Source: Paragorgia papillata (Eukaryota > Cnidaria > Anthozoa > Scleralcyonacea > Coralliidae). From it: a DNA stretch of 64,000 bases. The notes beneath the pieces were generated by a model. It had not been told where the DNA came from. It ran no database searches and saw nothing but the letters and a program-made list of their open reading frames with translations. The translations under genes and the position numbers were made by a program. The DNA is taken from NCBI GenBank assembly GCA_035771165.1, contig JAWNZC010000232.1:3275501-3339500 (forward strand). Reading direction: 5' to 3'. This document shows, piece by piece, positions 21,043-32,664 of the stretch. Position 1 is the first letter of the stretch; every line of letters starts with the position of its first letter.

Positions 21043-23026
21043 GATATACTTTTGCATATAGCTTCCTCTTGCCTTGGAATGAAGATGGATGAGTCGCCTG
21101 TCGACATCAAAATTGGTGTGGAACCTCTCGCTTACTTTAACAATGGCTTCGACCGTGCGCACACCCAGTGCATTTCGCAACTTGGTTTTATTGTTATTTA
21201 TTTTAGAAAATGTTCTTTCGACAACAGCTGTACTTTGAGGTAGTGCCATTATCTCAAGAAAAAACATAGCTAGCTCCTTGTATGCTTCTATTTCAGCCAT
21301 TGCCTTCCAAAATTCAGCAAAACTTTTTCTTTCCCATCCTACATTCTTGACTTCGTCATCAATCAGTAAAGAACGCCACTGTCGATCTATCATTTGTGCA
21401 CCACATTCAGAGAGCTGGCGGGGAAGTTTGGAGGCCAATGATTTCGCGCGGACTTGCCATTTCAGCCGTGCCTTTTAAGATGGCATTGTGGTCGACATCC
21501 TTCAGGGCTTCCAGGATAGGACTGGAAACATCAATGCGCTGGAGTATTTGACGTACTGCCACTCGATACCAGTCGCGATGTGGCATCATGGTTCTCACTG
21601 TCTCGGTTGCCAAAAGGCCGGAGTACACCTTGTCTAGTGGAAGCCACTTGGATTGGTCGTCGACATCAATCTTTCCCAATTGGGCTGTCTCCCTCACCAT
21701 GACGTTTTGCGGCAGAACATTCGAATGACGCGCTCAACCTCTGGCAGTAGTCGATGTAGTCTGAGAGCATCCAACTGAAACAGCGTGTTGAGACCGGTTA
21801 AATCACCAAGCACGTAGTCCGTGAATTCCAGCGTAGCTTCGATATAAGGAGATCTGAGGGACTGGAGAATCCTCTCTGCTGCCGGATATTTGGTCTCCAA
21901 GGCTTCGGACACAAAAAACAACTCAAGAGCTGTCCATTCACACATTGTGAAACAGACAACCATCGGGTTTGGCATGGCTTTAGGATCTTGTGTGGCTCAC
22001 ACTGCGCAAAATGCTGGAACTCTTCGTAACTTTTTTGTCGGTTTGGCGAACTTTTAAAATAATTGTAGATGTCGTGGACCAGTTGCTCTGCGGTTTTAGA
22101 CAGGACTTCACAAGCATGTTCAGCAACAAGATGAAAAGAGTGGCAGAAGCATTTCAGAACGAAAATGTCTGAGCTGGCCGCATCTTGCATTCTCGTCAAA
22201 AAGGAATTGTTTTGTCCTTGCATGAGGTTCTCGCCGTCTGATGCGTAACCAACAACCTTGTCCCAGGTTATTCCATCTTCCTCCAAGGCCGCTTTTAGGG
22301 ACTCGAACAAGCCATTTGCTTTTCCATTTTCGACTGGAAGCAAGCGATAAAGCTTTGTCACTGGCTCAGTCGAACCACTTGGCAAGAAGCGGACATTTAC
22401 GCATTTATTCATCGTAATATCGGTGGCTTTGACACAGAGGTGGAAATCCCTCTGGCCTGCATTATTTCGTCAATCAGCTTCTCACGGGCATGGGCAGAAA
22501 GGCATTCAAATAAGTTCCCTTAGTTCTGTGCATGTCATACCTTTGACAGCCTTGGAGTCGTCAGCAATAAAATGTAAAGTTTCGGTTAGCTGATCAAGGA
22601 AGTTGAAAGAAATATTCTTTGCCATCAGGGCCACGGTATTGAGCTCTGCTTTTATGTTGGAACAATCGCTCGTATTCAAAAAAGCAACCATAGGACGGTT
22701 CTCTTTTGAGCTCTTTGCCAGGCGCCAATATGGGTAGTTGATTTTGTGTGGCCAATGAGTTCGGATTTTCCACACACAAGATCTTTGTCACAGAAGGAAC
22801 AGTGTGCTTTCCCTCCACGCTGTGACATAGATAACCAACCACTCGCCCAACTTTCTCTTTCCCATTCCTGGCGGTATTTCTGCGCTCGATATTTTTTTTC
22901 GATAATCTTCGGCTTGGTGCCGCTGTGGGTGACTGTCGGCCAGGCCGATATTAAAACTCTGATCCTCGGGCTGGTTCTAGCGTAACCCAGTGTAGACTGT
23001 GTAGTCGAAGTGTCATAATTTGTCAT
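21043..23026 (-). pseudogene. hAT-family transposase, frameshifted
   Basis: Read on the minus strand from 23026. The N-terminal part (22676-23026) has a zinc-finger-like segment, AHCSFCDKDLVCGKSELIGH. The middle (21798-22412) reads VVGYASDGENLMQGQNNSF, LKCFCHSFHLVAEHA and LKPCQTRWLS, typical of the hAT/DUF4371 catalytic region. The C-terminal part (20992-21438) carries MALPQSTAVVERTFSKINNN, the hAT dimerisation signature. At least four frameshifts separate the pieces. It would cut and paste the surrounding element. Confidence 0.8.
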
Positions 23027-23653
23027 TACAAAAAGACATTAGTGTGTGAGTTATTCGGAGTCGCAGAATCAAGATTCTATCTTGTTTGCGTTTCTGATAA
23101 AGAGTCATCACCTCAAACACGGTGAGACACCACAAACGACCCACATGGGCATTGTGAGAGAGTATCAGAGCAATCATGCAAGTAATTACCGTTGGTAACT
23201 GGTTATTTGCTATGCACGATTGCCTCACACGTGGGAGGTGGGACGCTTTCAGTGTTTGAGGAGATGACTCATTCATTGGGAATTGTGCTTCCGTTGTTTG
23301 TGTATATCAAATTGCATGGCATGCGCATGTGTCCGCAAGAGGTCTAGCCTGCGTGTCAGGCTCTTAGCTTGTTCTGGGGGCGGGTGTAACGGGGGGGGGC
23401 TACAAGAGGGCCACCATTGCAGCTCTGCCAGCGACCCCTTTATTTATGCGTGTTTTTCTTGGGTTTTTTTCTAAACTTTTATATTATCGTCAATTCACCT
23501 ACATTCCCCTACATATAGGCTGTTTTCCCCGTAGGTTTCCCCTACAACCTACAATTAGCCAAATTCCCCTACCGTAGGGGAATTCCCCTACGAGTGGCAG
23601 CGCTGAGTATATCGAACTACCAGAATGCATTGCGGTTTTTGCTATGAGATTAA

Positions 23654-23932
23654 ATGTCCAAAGATCTTGAAAATTGCTCGTGGGTTTATCAAGAAACGCC
23701 AAGGCGAAAGCGTGGGCTTTATAAATTGTACCTGACACCTACAGATACAGACAATGGCGTTGCTGTTCCCAGAACAACGAAATGGCGTCGTCTTCAAACC
23801 GGCGAAACAGATATTAATGATCGGGCCGAAGTCAACGAGCCCGAGGAAGAACAGCGTTTCCCACATTCAAATAATGATGAAACCGCGGAAGAAACCATCG
23901 GATTTGATAGCTCTGCTGATGTTACAGAATAG
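23654..23932 (+). CDS. Unrecognised acidic ORF, possible exon
   Basis: 92 codons: a basic start (TPRRKRGLYKLYL) followed by an acidic tail (RAEVNEPEEEQ, DETAEETIGFDSS). A donor-like AAATAG|GTAAGA lies 40 bp after the stop. It begins about 50 bp outside the right end of the hAT element. I do not recognise it; it may be an exon of a host gene or chance. Confidence 0.25.
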   Translation: MSKDLENCSWVYQETPRRKRGLYKLYLTPTDTDNGVAVPRTTKWRRLQTGETDINDRAEVNEPEEEQRFPHSNNDETAEETIGFDSSADVTE

Positions 23933-24054
23933 GCGAATGAGAGTGAGGCTACTGCTGGCACTGCTTTGAATGAAATAGGTAAGACACAATAATATTACCT
24001 GTAAATGCTCAATACATGTAGTTTATAGCTAATGTGCTAATATTATCATAAATC

Positions 24055-24592
24055 TGTCGTAAAAACCCTGCGTTTGGTCTTCTACTCGTTGCTGGTTCAA
24101 TGATCAACACTCTGGGGACTGTATTTTCTATAATTTATTTCATCTTCAAAAATCGTCAACACTCTATATTAATCACTCTATTCCAAACTATATTCAATCT
24201 ATATTCAATCTGCGCTCTGCACTCTCTTTAAACACTTATCATGCACTCCTATTTATACCTATAACCAATGGGAAGTTATTTGGCTAAATGTCATTCTAAA
24301 CTACATGTTAATAACAACTATTATGGAATTTCTTCCCCTATAAGTTCTTCCCATTGAATTTCTTCCCTTACAATTTCTTCCGATCTATATTTATACATAC
24401 ATGCATGGCTTATCAACTAAATACAAGTTTTACCTTGACCTACAACTCATTTACTAATACAATACAATTATTTACGTAAAACGAACTACACATTAAAGTC
24501 TCTACGTGTTAAATCAGTTCTTATATGTTTACATGATATGATTCTTTTTGGCATGCTTTTTTTCTATTTACATAAACATACTTTATCTGGCA
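24055..24592 (-). repeat. BEL-1 3' LTR
   Basis: Starts TGTCGTAAAAACCCTG and ends CTGGCA in plus-strand reading; matches 31763-32321 along its length. Differences include a missing segment of about 17 bp (TTCCCCTCTACATTTC region) and scattered substitutions. Confidence 0.9.
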
Positions 24593-24607
24593 CTCTCCCC
24601 CCCTTGA
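24593..24607 (-). other. BEL-1 polypurine tract
   Basis: Minus strand reads CAAGGGGGGGAGAG directly before the 3' LTR start TGCCAG. Confidence 0.65.
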
Positions 24608-25159
24608 CTCGCCTACGAGTCAAGCATGGAATTTGTTTTCCACCTAGAATCTAAGGCTGCACTCCTCTTTGGAGTATTTCTTACTACAGGTGTGTCTACC
24701 TTATTCATGCGTGCTACTTTTATCTTGATTTCCTTTTCCCTGGCCTCACTTTTTGACTCACGGATACTCCGTAGGAGTATTGGGAGTATATGCTATCACT
24801 CGATTTTTGCATATAATCCTCCAGCCTGCTTTGCACGCTCTGTTCTAAAACCAGATAAACTGGTTTAGTCTGCCTGTGGTATCTACTTCTATCTACTACA
24901 GTAATTTGAAAGTTAGGAGGTGAGTTTGTTGATTTCTTTTCATGTGTTTTTGCCGTTTAATAGCATATTACTAGCTCCATCAGTGTATTGATGTTCACTG
25001 TTTCTGCAGTTTGACCATTTCTGCAGTTTAACTGTTTGTTTCATGATGAACTCGTAGTTCACCTGTTGTTTCACCGTTTCTGCGGTTTACATGAGTCTGT
25101 TGTCGATCATTCATTCTATTGCAAAAATTTGTTCATGCTTCATTTCATTACCACACATT

Positions 25160-25960
25160 GGTACTTCTGTAGATAATTATTTAACAGCATCTAAAATGAA
25201 GGATGTTGGTGTATGGGGAACTGATGTTGAAATATTAACTGCAGCTTCTTTATATTTTGCACAGACATTTATGTATATACAAAATTTGGTAATAATGACA
25301 AGTGGGCAAAATTTTCCAGAACTATGTTAAATGAGCCATTACCCATGAGCTCATTCCAAACATAACCTCTAAAACAAAACCTGTACACGATTTCACAAGT
25401 AAACTTTCCATAGTAAAAGAAAAAGAGACTTCCTATGTCAACATTGGAAGCTAGGCTCCTTTTGAAAAAGTGAAGCCTCTTGATGTTGGTGGCAATGGTG
25501 ATTGCTTTTTTAAAGCCGTTTCTCACCAATTATATCACAATCCTAATTATCATCTAAATGTAAGGAAAGCAGGTGTTGATTATATTCAAGCTCATCCAGA
25601 ACAGTTTATTGACAGTGTTTAACTGATAAGTCTTGGGCAAACTATATTAAGGATATAAAAGTAGCGTGCTGCGTAGGCAGTGTTGAAACAACAATCGAAA
25701 TATAGTAACTTAGGTTAGATATACTGCCGAAACAGAGAACGTAGGAATCTATATTAAGGATATGTCAGCTCAAGGCACTTGGTGTGATGCTCTTATAGTA
25801 CAGGCAGTTGCTGATGCTTTGAATTGTATAATTACTATTACTGAGTCAGCTGTCAATTTCAATGAGACAACTGTTGTTCATCCCCAATATCATAAAAAAA
25901 TATCCCAAATTACACATCTACAATCCTGAACAAAATTGTGTGGACAATGCAAATTTTTCA
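25160..25960 (+). pseudogene. OTU-like cysteine protease fragments
   Basis: Three plus-strand pieces. At 25180-25270: VGVWGTDVEILTAASLYFA. At 25463-25629: DVGGNGDCFFKAVSHQLY, the catalytic Asp-x-x-Cys block of OTU deubiquitinases, then NVRKAGVDYI. At 25755-25925: MSAQGTWCDALIVQAVADAL. The first and third pieces correspond to the same part of the domain, so two partial OTU copies lie in tandem. Stops and a 92-bp insertion disrupt them. They run antisense to BEL-1 and are probably the remains of another element or gene. Confidence 0.65.
25657..25748. mobile_element. 92-bp insertion with 15-bp target duplication
   Basis: Inserted in the OTU fragment between two identical copies of CTATATTAAGGATAT (25642-25656 and 25749-25763). 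Begins AAAAGTAGCG on the plus strand. A 15-bp duplication is characteristic of LINE-type retrotransposition of a small RNA. Confidence 0.65.
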
Positions 25961-26311
25961 ACGTTAATTATTTACTTTCTTACTTTTTTTTAACTTCTAG
26001 CTAAATAAAACGTTCCTTCCCCTTCCCCAACATCAATGTTGTATTATTCCATGACTGGCCAAAAAAGGCTGATGATTTTGCGCATCAACAATCACCAACA
26101 TTGACCGGGGGAGGGGGGTAGACTGTATAATTTTGGTTCCAATTAAAATTCTTAATAATAATACAAAAAGCACGCGCTTTGTCAACGTGTGTTTTGTCTA
26201 GAATTGTAGGTCATTTGTCACAACTGTAAGTGTATTGGGCAAAAAAAAACACTCACGGTTCGAACTACACTATTTCTTTACATTGTCAAACAAATGCGTT
26301 TTCTAGTGGTT

Positions 26312-27682
26312 TTAGCTGTGCTTGCTTGCATATCCGTGAGTCGTCTCATTGAGACCTTTGATTATTTCTATTGGGTATAACCTTTGAATGGGCCTAGACG
26401 AATGCATGGGTTTTCCCTTGGTAATAATCCTAACCTGTGCCCCTCGTATTACCTTATCCGTTCCTCTTATCAAACCTTCCACAACACCCATTTTCCAGTT
26501 ACTTCTTTTTTTATTATCATCAAATACCGTAACCACATCTCCCACCTGTACCTCTGCCATACCCTTATCGCCTGCCCTTGAGCGATGAAACTCTCTCAGG
26601 TTCACCAAATATTCCTTTCTCCACCTACTCCAAAAGTGCCTCAACCTCGTACCTAGATACCTAAACCTTTCATTGCATTTCTTCCCACCAACAACATCGT
26701 CTGGCTCTTCTTTCTCTTCCAGCATGGATTTAATTCGTCTGCCATAAATCAAATGAGAAGGTGTCAACACTTCTTCTTCTGGCTCATTATACTCATATGT
26801 CAATGGTCTACAATTAATCGTTGCTTCTACTTCTGCCAAAATCCTTTGCAACTCGTCAAACGTCAATCTAGCATTACCTAACACTTTTCTAAGGCATACC
26901 TTCATGTTTCCCACCATTCTCTCAAAGAATCCACCCCACCAATGCCCTCTTTCTAAGTTAAATCTCCATTCTATTCTCTTAGTGTCTAAATCAGCTTTTA
27001 CTTCAGGGTGGTCAAATAACTCATTCAATGCCTTCTTGGCTGCCTGAAACGTTTTAGCATTATCTGATACTATTAAGCTGGAGCTACCCCATCTGCCTGT
27101 AAACCGCCTAAGACACCTTCTGAACGCCTCGGTCGATAAATCTTCTACTAGTTCCAAATGTACTGCTCTGGTCACACAACAAGAAAATAAAGCAATGTAG
27201 ACTTTCCTCATTCTTTTATTCCCTTTCACATACAAGGGACCGGCAAAATCTACACCTACTTTACAAAATGGTGGCGACTCTCGCACTCTAAATTCTGGTA
27301 ACGCCGCCATTGGAGGCGCGCTGTAAGCCTTTCCTGTCAATTTCCTACACGCGACACGTTTACATAAAACCTTCTTTACCACTTGCTTTCCTTTCGATAC
27401 CCAATATTTCGCTCTTACTTCAGCCAGTGTTGCTCTCGCCCCACTGTGGTGCACTCTACCATGGCTCTCATTAATGATCAACTCGGTCAGTGGATGATCT
27501 CTTGGCAAAATAATTGGTCTTCTCGCGTCAGTCTCTAAATCTGAATTCACGAGTCTACCTCCACAACGTAAAACTCCCGCGTCCTCTTCTAGACCGAGCT
27601 CTCTCACTGTCTGCGCTAAGTTGGGTTGCCCTTTTAATTTCATTTGGGCCGCAATTACCCACTCCCTTTCTGCTTGGATTAA
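26312..27682 (-). pseudogene. BEL-1 integrase
   Basis: A long uninterrupted frame of about 450 codons on the minus strand. It shows the zinc module (HGRVHHSGARATLAEVRAKY, then CKRVACRKL), the catalytic triad (VGVDFAGP, IVSDNAKTF, GGFFERMVG) and the C-terminal DUF5641-type domain (RWRKEYLVNLREFHR, VGDVVTVFDDNKKRSNW). It would insert the element cDNA. It is the last part of pol; one TAA (27683-27685) separates it from RNase H in the same frame, so the integrase itself looks intact. Confidence 0.9.
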
Positions 27683-28765
27683 TTATCTTACCTCTAACGC
27701 GCCACTACATTGAGCTTCTTTTCTAATCCTTGCTTTCAAGTTACCTACAAACCGTTTAACCTGTGCTGTTACTCGAACTAGCTTTTCATATTTGCTAAAT
27801 CTAGCTATGTCCAACACGTTACCAATACCTGGTGACATTTCCACCGCTACTGTCATCACTGAAGCCGTCTGCCTCTTCTCTACCCGACTCTCTGGTGTTT
27901 CTTCATCCTCGCTTTTTATTGAGGATGGCCATCTGTCTTGGTCTTGGATCAACCAAGCTGGCCCTTTCCACCAGAGTTTCTCATCCTTTAACTTACTAGC
28001 CGTCATACCCGTAGAACCTAAATCAGCAGGGTTCTGTACGCCTGGACAATACCCCCACTCTGCTTTACCTGTTAAGCGAAGAATTTCATTGACTCTATGT
28101 CGGACAAACTGCTTCCACTCACCATTGTTCCGAATCCAGCACAGTGCTGTTTTGCTGTCTAACCAAAATCTCTTTCCATTCAACTTAAGTTGGGGTTCTA
28201 AAGCCTTAGCAACCGAATTCATAAGTTGAGCTAAGATTCTGGCCGACATCAATTCCAATCTTGGAATTGTCAATTCTTTCAAGGGGGCCACCCTGGCCGT
28301 ACTGGCTAACAGCTTGACACAACACGGCCCGTCTTCTATCTGGTACACCAAATATACCACCGCACAGTAAGCTGCCTTGCTTGCATCTCCGAACCCGTGT
28401 AGAAAGCACGCTTTCACGCGCCCTCCCGGGTCTTCGTAAATACATCGAGTTATCCTCAACTCTTTGGCCCTTCTCAAATCTCTGACCCACTCTTCCCATC
28501 TAGTCTTCGCTTCTCCGCTAAGCTCTTCGTCCCAATCTACCTTAGCACTACACAACTGCTGGAAAAGTATTTTCATACATACTGTGACTGGGCTAAAAAT
28601 CCCCAAGGGATCAAACAAGCAAGCTAACAAACTTAACATAGTGCGTTTTGTCGGGTTCGCACTCTTAGCCTTTTCACCCACGACTGTAAGTTCAAAACTC
28701 AGTGTGTCTGTCTCACAATCCCAAGCTAGACCTAATACTTTCTGACCCTTTGGAGTTCCATGCAC
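27683..28765 (-). pseudogene. BEL-1 RT end and RNase H (Pao type)
   Basis: Frame of 360 codons: KVLGLAWDCETDTLSFEL, LACLFDPLGIFSPVTV (Pao RT end), FGDASKAAYCAVVYL (RNase H start), LELMSARILAQL and FWLDSKTALCWIRN (catalytic residues), ending at an in-frame TAA (27683-27685) before integrase. RNase H removes the RNA template. The link to the upstream RT is broken by a frameshift next to a TTTC tetranucleotide run (28804-28825). Confidence 0.9.
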
Positions 28766-28767
28766 TG

Positions 28768-29765
28768 CTAACGAAGCTTTGGCATACGTCTCTTCCTCAA
28801 GGACTTTCTTTCTTTCTTTCTTTCTCCATCACTTCCTTTCTCATGTTTCATGATCTTATCTCTCAACTCCGGATCATTCGTTAGCCACTTATGTAATTTA
28901 AACCCACCACTCGCCATTTTCTCTTTCGCTTTCTTAAAGAGCTGATATGCCTCGTCAGTCGTATTCTCTCCTGTAACTAAGTCGTCTACATAAAATCCAT
29001 CTATCATCTTTCTAACAAACCGTGGATCTTCCTGCGCATACTTGTCTAAGTGATGTCGGATAGTCCCGTTTAACAAAAAGGGAGACGCGTTCAAACCGAA
29101 CACGACGCGGCAAAACCGATAAACACTAACTTCAGATGTGTTCTCGCTGGGATTGTCTACCCACAAGAACCTTAAATAATCACGATCTCCTACATCAACA
29201 CCAACGTTTGAGAGCATTCTCAATATCACCTACCAACGCAACTCTTTTCTCGCGAAATCTTAACAATATATCCATCAACAGCGGATTAAGGGATGGGCCC
29301 ACATGCAGACAATCATTCAAAGACGTTCCATTCTTACTCTCCTTTGCTGATGCGTCATAAACTATTCTAAGTTTAGTTGTTTGAGCTTCCTTTCTAATAA
29401 CTGCCTGCATGATGTGGCAAATAATGCACATTCACCGCTGTGTCTAACTCTGGAAATCGTTCTATCACTCTCTGGTCTAACTGCTCTCTAATTACTGCGT
29501 CATATTCCTTCAATATTTCCGGTTCTTTCCTTAATCTCCTTATCTGACCATTCATCCGTGACAAACTATCCTCGTAATTAGCTGGCAGTGTCGAATGATC
29601 AACCTTCCATGGCAACTTCACCGAATACCTCTGACCGTCAAAAGTAATATTATCCGTGAACGCTTCGTGAACTTCATCGCTCTCCCTGATACCCAAACCA
29701 TCCAAACTCCACAATCTGTCGACAACATCTTCCAACCTTCCTTTCTCAAATTCTCCTTGCCTCAC
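28768..29765 (-). pseudogene. BEL-1 reverse transcriptase, N-terminal to catalytic part
   Basis: Three frames cover it. 29394-29765 starts EFEKGRLEDVVDRLWSLDGL and ends NVHYLPHHA. 29195-29431 gives [20 protein letters not shown] and ALVGDIE. 28768-29229 gives VVFGLNASPFLLNGTIRHHL and the catalytic DGFYVDDLVTG. The frameshifts lie near 29395-29405, 29215-29230 and 28820. The last falls in a TTTC microsatellite on the plus strand, a likely slippage site. Confidence 0.85.
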
Positions 29766-29771
29766 ACCGCC

Positions 29772-31694
29772 CTACGTCTCGTATGTAACCAAATTTGCCA
29801 CCGTATCATCATCACCACTCGAACTCTTACCCTTCCAGGGACCGGACAAGACCCATCCTATCTCAGTTTCTATGGCTACGGGCTCGTCTACCTCCCCCCG
29901 TATTACGCAACCCCTCTGGAAATTCCACAAACTATCTGCCCCTATCAATAGATCTATGTCTAATTCTTCTTTAGTTGTATTCACATCAGAAAACCAAAGG
30001 TCCTTCAGGTGAGGAGAGTCATGCTTGACTACCTCTACGTGCTCATTACTTATGCGTGAGATTTCTGGCACAACATAAGCTTCGAGCGAGAGCACCTTCC
30101 CGTTTTGTAGAGGAATTACGTCAACGCAAACGACATCCCTCAACCCACTCTTTTTGGCTTTCTGGCCAAATGTAGCTAATCCTACCCATTCTTTCCTAAC
30201 TACCTTTAATCCAGCACATTTACCTGCTTCAGACGTTATAAAAGACCTATGACTCCCAGAGTCAAAAACTACCCTAACTCGTCTTTGCTTTTCACCCCGC
30301 ACTATGGCCTGTGCCGTTTGTAGGGCGACTTTACACTCAGTACTGATGAACAAACTACTTGGATTATCATCAGAGCTCTCTGATTGCGTTTGCTCCGACT
30401 TACTTCCCCCTACTACGGGTATAGGTTTACCTTCGCACATAGCAGTGTGATGCTCACCCTTACATTTACTGCAAATTACTTTACGTCTACAATCACGTGC
30501 AATGTGTCCCTTATTTAAACAGCTAAAACATCTAGCATACCTACGTACTATTGTCTTACGTTCTTCTAAGGTCTTCGCGGTCTTGCAAGCTTCGTGGCGA
30601 TGGTTTCCTCTACAGAAGGCGCAGTTGTCTTTTCCACTTCTTGCGAACCAGGCGTTGTTCGTACTCGGTAGGTCTCGTTCTCTCCGGTTTCCATAACGAC
30701 TCTGGCGGGATTCGGGTGTCGGTTTCAAGCTGAGGTTGTGTTCCTCTCTGAGTTCGACTTCTTTCAGAAGAGTTTCCAACAACTCCTTCAGGGACCAATC
30801 GATAAAGTTCACTCCCCTCGTCATAGTCAACCTCAAGTTTTCGGGCAATTTCTCGAGAAGTGTCGGTACCACGATACTTGAATATGTAGCTCCATCGACC
30901 CCGAGGGCCACTAAACCACGGTAATGGCACTCCACGCTCTCGTAAAGTTCACGTAACTTGACAGTGTCTCGCTCTTTGAATACTGCTTGAGTATTTAACA
31001 ACTCGCTGATGTGCGCTCTCTGAATTGTCGGTGGTCGGCCATACCGCCTCTTCAACAGTTCCACTGCTGATCCATAATTTGCCGCTGTCAAGGCAAATCC
31101 ACCAATGGCCGATTTGGCTGGCTCCTCATAGAGCCCCTTCAGATACGTGAATTTGTCGACGTCCGACAACGCGCTGTTTGAGTGTATAGAACTCTCGAAT
31201 GAATCCCAAAATTCTTGTCACTCGATCACGCTACCTTTGAATTTCTTGACTTCTAGTTTGGGAAGTCTGGCCCGTACTGGCATGCTCGTCGCTTGTGGTA
31301 TGGTCAGTGTTTGTGATGTGGACTGAAGTATCTCTTGTTCGCCGTTACTCTGGCTCTCGATTGTTGGGTTCTCCGCGACTTCTACCACAATGTAAGTTCT
31401 CTTTAAAACTTCCTCGACTCGATGTATGACTTTCTGGATCAACATGCGGTAGTCGCTTGCGTCGTCTATCTCTTTCCCGAAGTCGTCTTCTTCAACACCC
31501 AACATCAGTTCTAAGATGTCGTCGTCGAGATTCTTTAGCACGACTAACTTCTCCGTCAGGGATATCTTCACCTGTTCCAATTCAAAAAGTGGCCGACTAC
31601 TGTCATCCATTTTTTCTTCTGCTTGGCCCATCAATTTTTTTGCGTTCATTCGATGACCACCTCGAATTTTCCGTTTCTTCGTCAATTCTGCCAT
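29772..31694 (-). pseudogene. BEL-1 gag and protease
   Basis: One frame of about 640 codons from the ATG at 31694 (MAELTKKRKIRGG). It holds a charged N-terminus, a DUF1759-type capsid region (SALSDVDKFTYLKGLYEEP), three zinc knuckles (CAFCRGNHRHEAC, CFSCLNKGHIARDC, CSKCKGEHHTAMC) and a DUF1758-type protease with FDSGSHRSF. A TGA (31218-31220) stands between FKGSVIE and QEFWDSF, probably a Trp codon mutation. A TAG (29772-29774) ends the protease; the same frame reopens directly into pol. Confidence 0.9.
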
Positions 31695-31742
31695 TCTCAG
31701 TCTTTACCTTTCAACGATTCTTGAATGTCTATTTTTCTTCAA

Positions 31743-31760
31743 TCCGGCTCGAAGGACCAC
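31743..31760 (-). other. BEL-1 primer binding site
   Basis: Minus strand TGGTCCTTCGAGCCGG begins three bases (CAG) after the 5' LTR end CGACA. BEL-2 has the same CAG spacer and a different primer sequence. Confidence 0.65.
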
Positions 31761-31762
31761 TG

Positions 31763-32321
31763 TGTCGTAGAAACCCTGCGTTTGGTCTTCTACTCGTTGC
31801 TGGTTCAATGATCAACACTCTGGGGACTGTATTTTCTATATACTTTATTTCATCTTCAAAAATCGTCAACACTCTATATTAATCACTCTATTCCAAACTA
31901 TATTCAATCTATATTCAATCTGCGCTCTGCACTCTCTTTAAACACTTATCATGCACTCCTATTTATACCTAAAACCAATGGGAAGTTATTTGGCTAAATG
32001 TCATTCTAAACTACATCTTAATAACAACTATTATGGAATTTCTTCCCCTATAAATTCTTCCCATCGAATTTCTTCCCCTCTACATTTCTTCCCTTACAAT
32101 ATCTTCCGATCTATATTTATACATACATGCATGGCTTATCTTAACTAAATACAAGTTTTACCTTGACCTATAGCTCATTTACTAATACAATTACAATTAT
32201 TTACGTAAAACGAACTATACGTTAAAGTCTCTACGTGTTAAATCAGTTCTTATATTTTTACATGATATGATTCTTTTTGGCATGCTTTTTTGCTATTTAC
32301 ATAAACATACTTTATCCGACA
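31763..32321 (-). repeat. BEL-1 5' LTR
   Basis: Plus-strand reading starts TGTCGTAGAAACCCTG and ends CCGACA; pairs with 24055-24592. Confidence 0.9.
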
Positions 32322-32640
32322 AAGTCAACATGGTGGCCAATCATTTCCATATACATTCTAAACCTACTTTTTATATGTAGCTTGATTTAACCTAATTTTT
32401 AACTGTAGCCTTAGAAACTATGTATTTTAAATTATTCTGAATCTATATGCAGGCTACTATACGTGTTGTTGATGAGTGTTGCTTTCTCTATATACATACT
32501 TTAAAATACGGTTAGGCTGGGCCATTTCAATGACCTGACTGGTCAGTTAATAAATAAAGTCAGCTCAAAGGATGAAAAGATTTTTTATGTGTAAGTGTAA
32601 AACAAGCCTGTATATTTTTGTTCGTTGAATGTTTGCATGG
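32322..32640. other. Non-coding DNA right of BEL-1
   Basis: AT-rich, no open frame or repeat boundary recognised. Confidence 0.4.
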
Positions 32641-32664
32641 TGACAATTATAACATAAGTGATAA

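Larger units (their letters stand above)
16308..23605 (-). mobile_element. Large hAT-like transposon
   Basis: Perfect 14-bp terminal inverted repeats CAGCGCTGCCACTC / GAGTGGCAGCGCTG. Both subterminal regions (16340-16435 and 23490-23592) are crowded with CCCCTAC motifs, probable transposase binding sites. The broken hAT transposase gene lies inside on the minus strand. A convincing 8-bp target duplication is not visible (flanks gatgtcac and agtatatc). The element is enlarged by the nested insertion 16924-21040. Confidence 0.7.
24055..32321 (-). mobile_element. BEL-1, nearly complete BEL/Pao retrotransposon
   Basis: 8.27 kb on the minus strand: two LTRs (538 and 559 bp, closely similar), primer site, gag, protease, RT, RNase H, integrase and polypurine tract. 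Flanking 5-mers AAATC (24050-24054) and AAGTC (32322-32326) differ at one base and probably are the target duplication. Coding defects are few: two nonsense codons in gag-protease, an in-frame stop before integrase, and three frameshifts in RT. The stretch between pol and the 3' LTR holds foreign OTU fragments. Confidence 0.9.

Noticed and set aside
16300..23613. 8-bp target duplication for the large hAT element
   Set aside because: Flanks match at only three of eight positions, so the duplication is not claimed.
26384..26588. Plus-strand ORFs opposite BEL-1 integrase
   Set aside because: Antisense shadows of a well-supported coding region.
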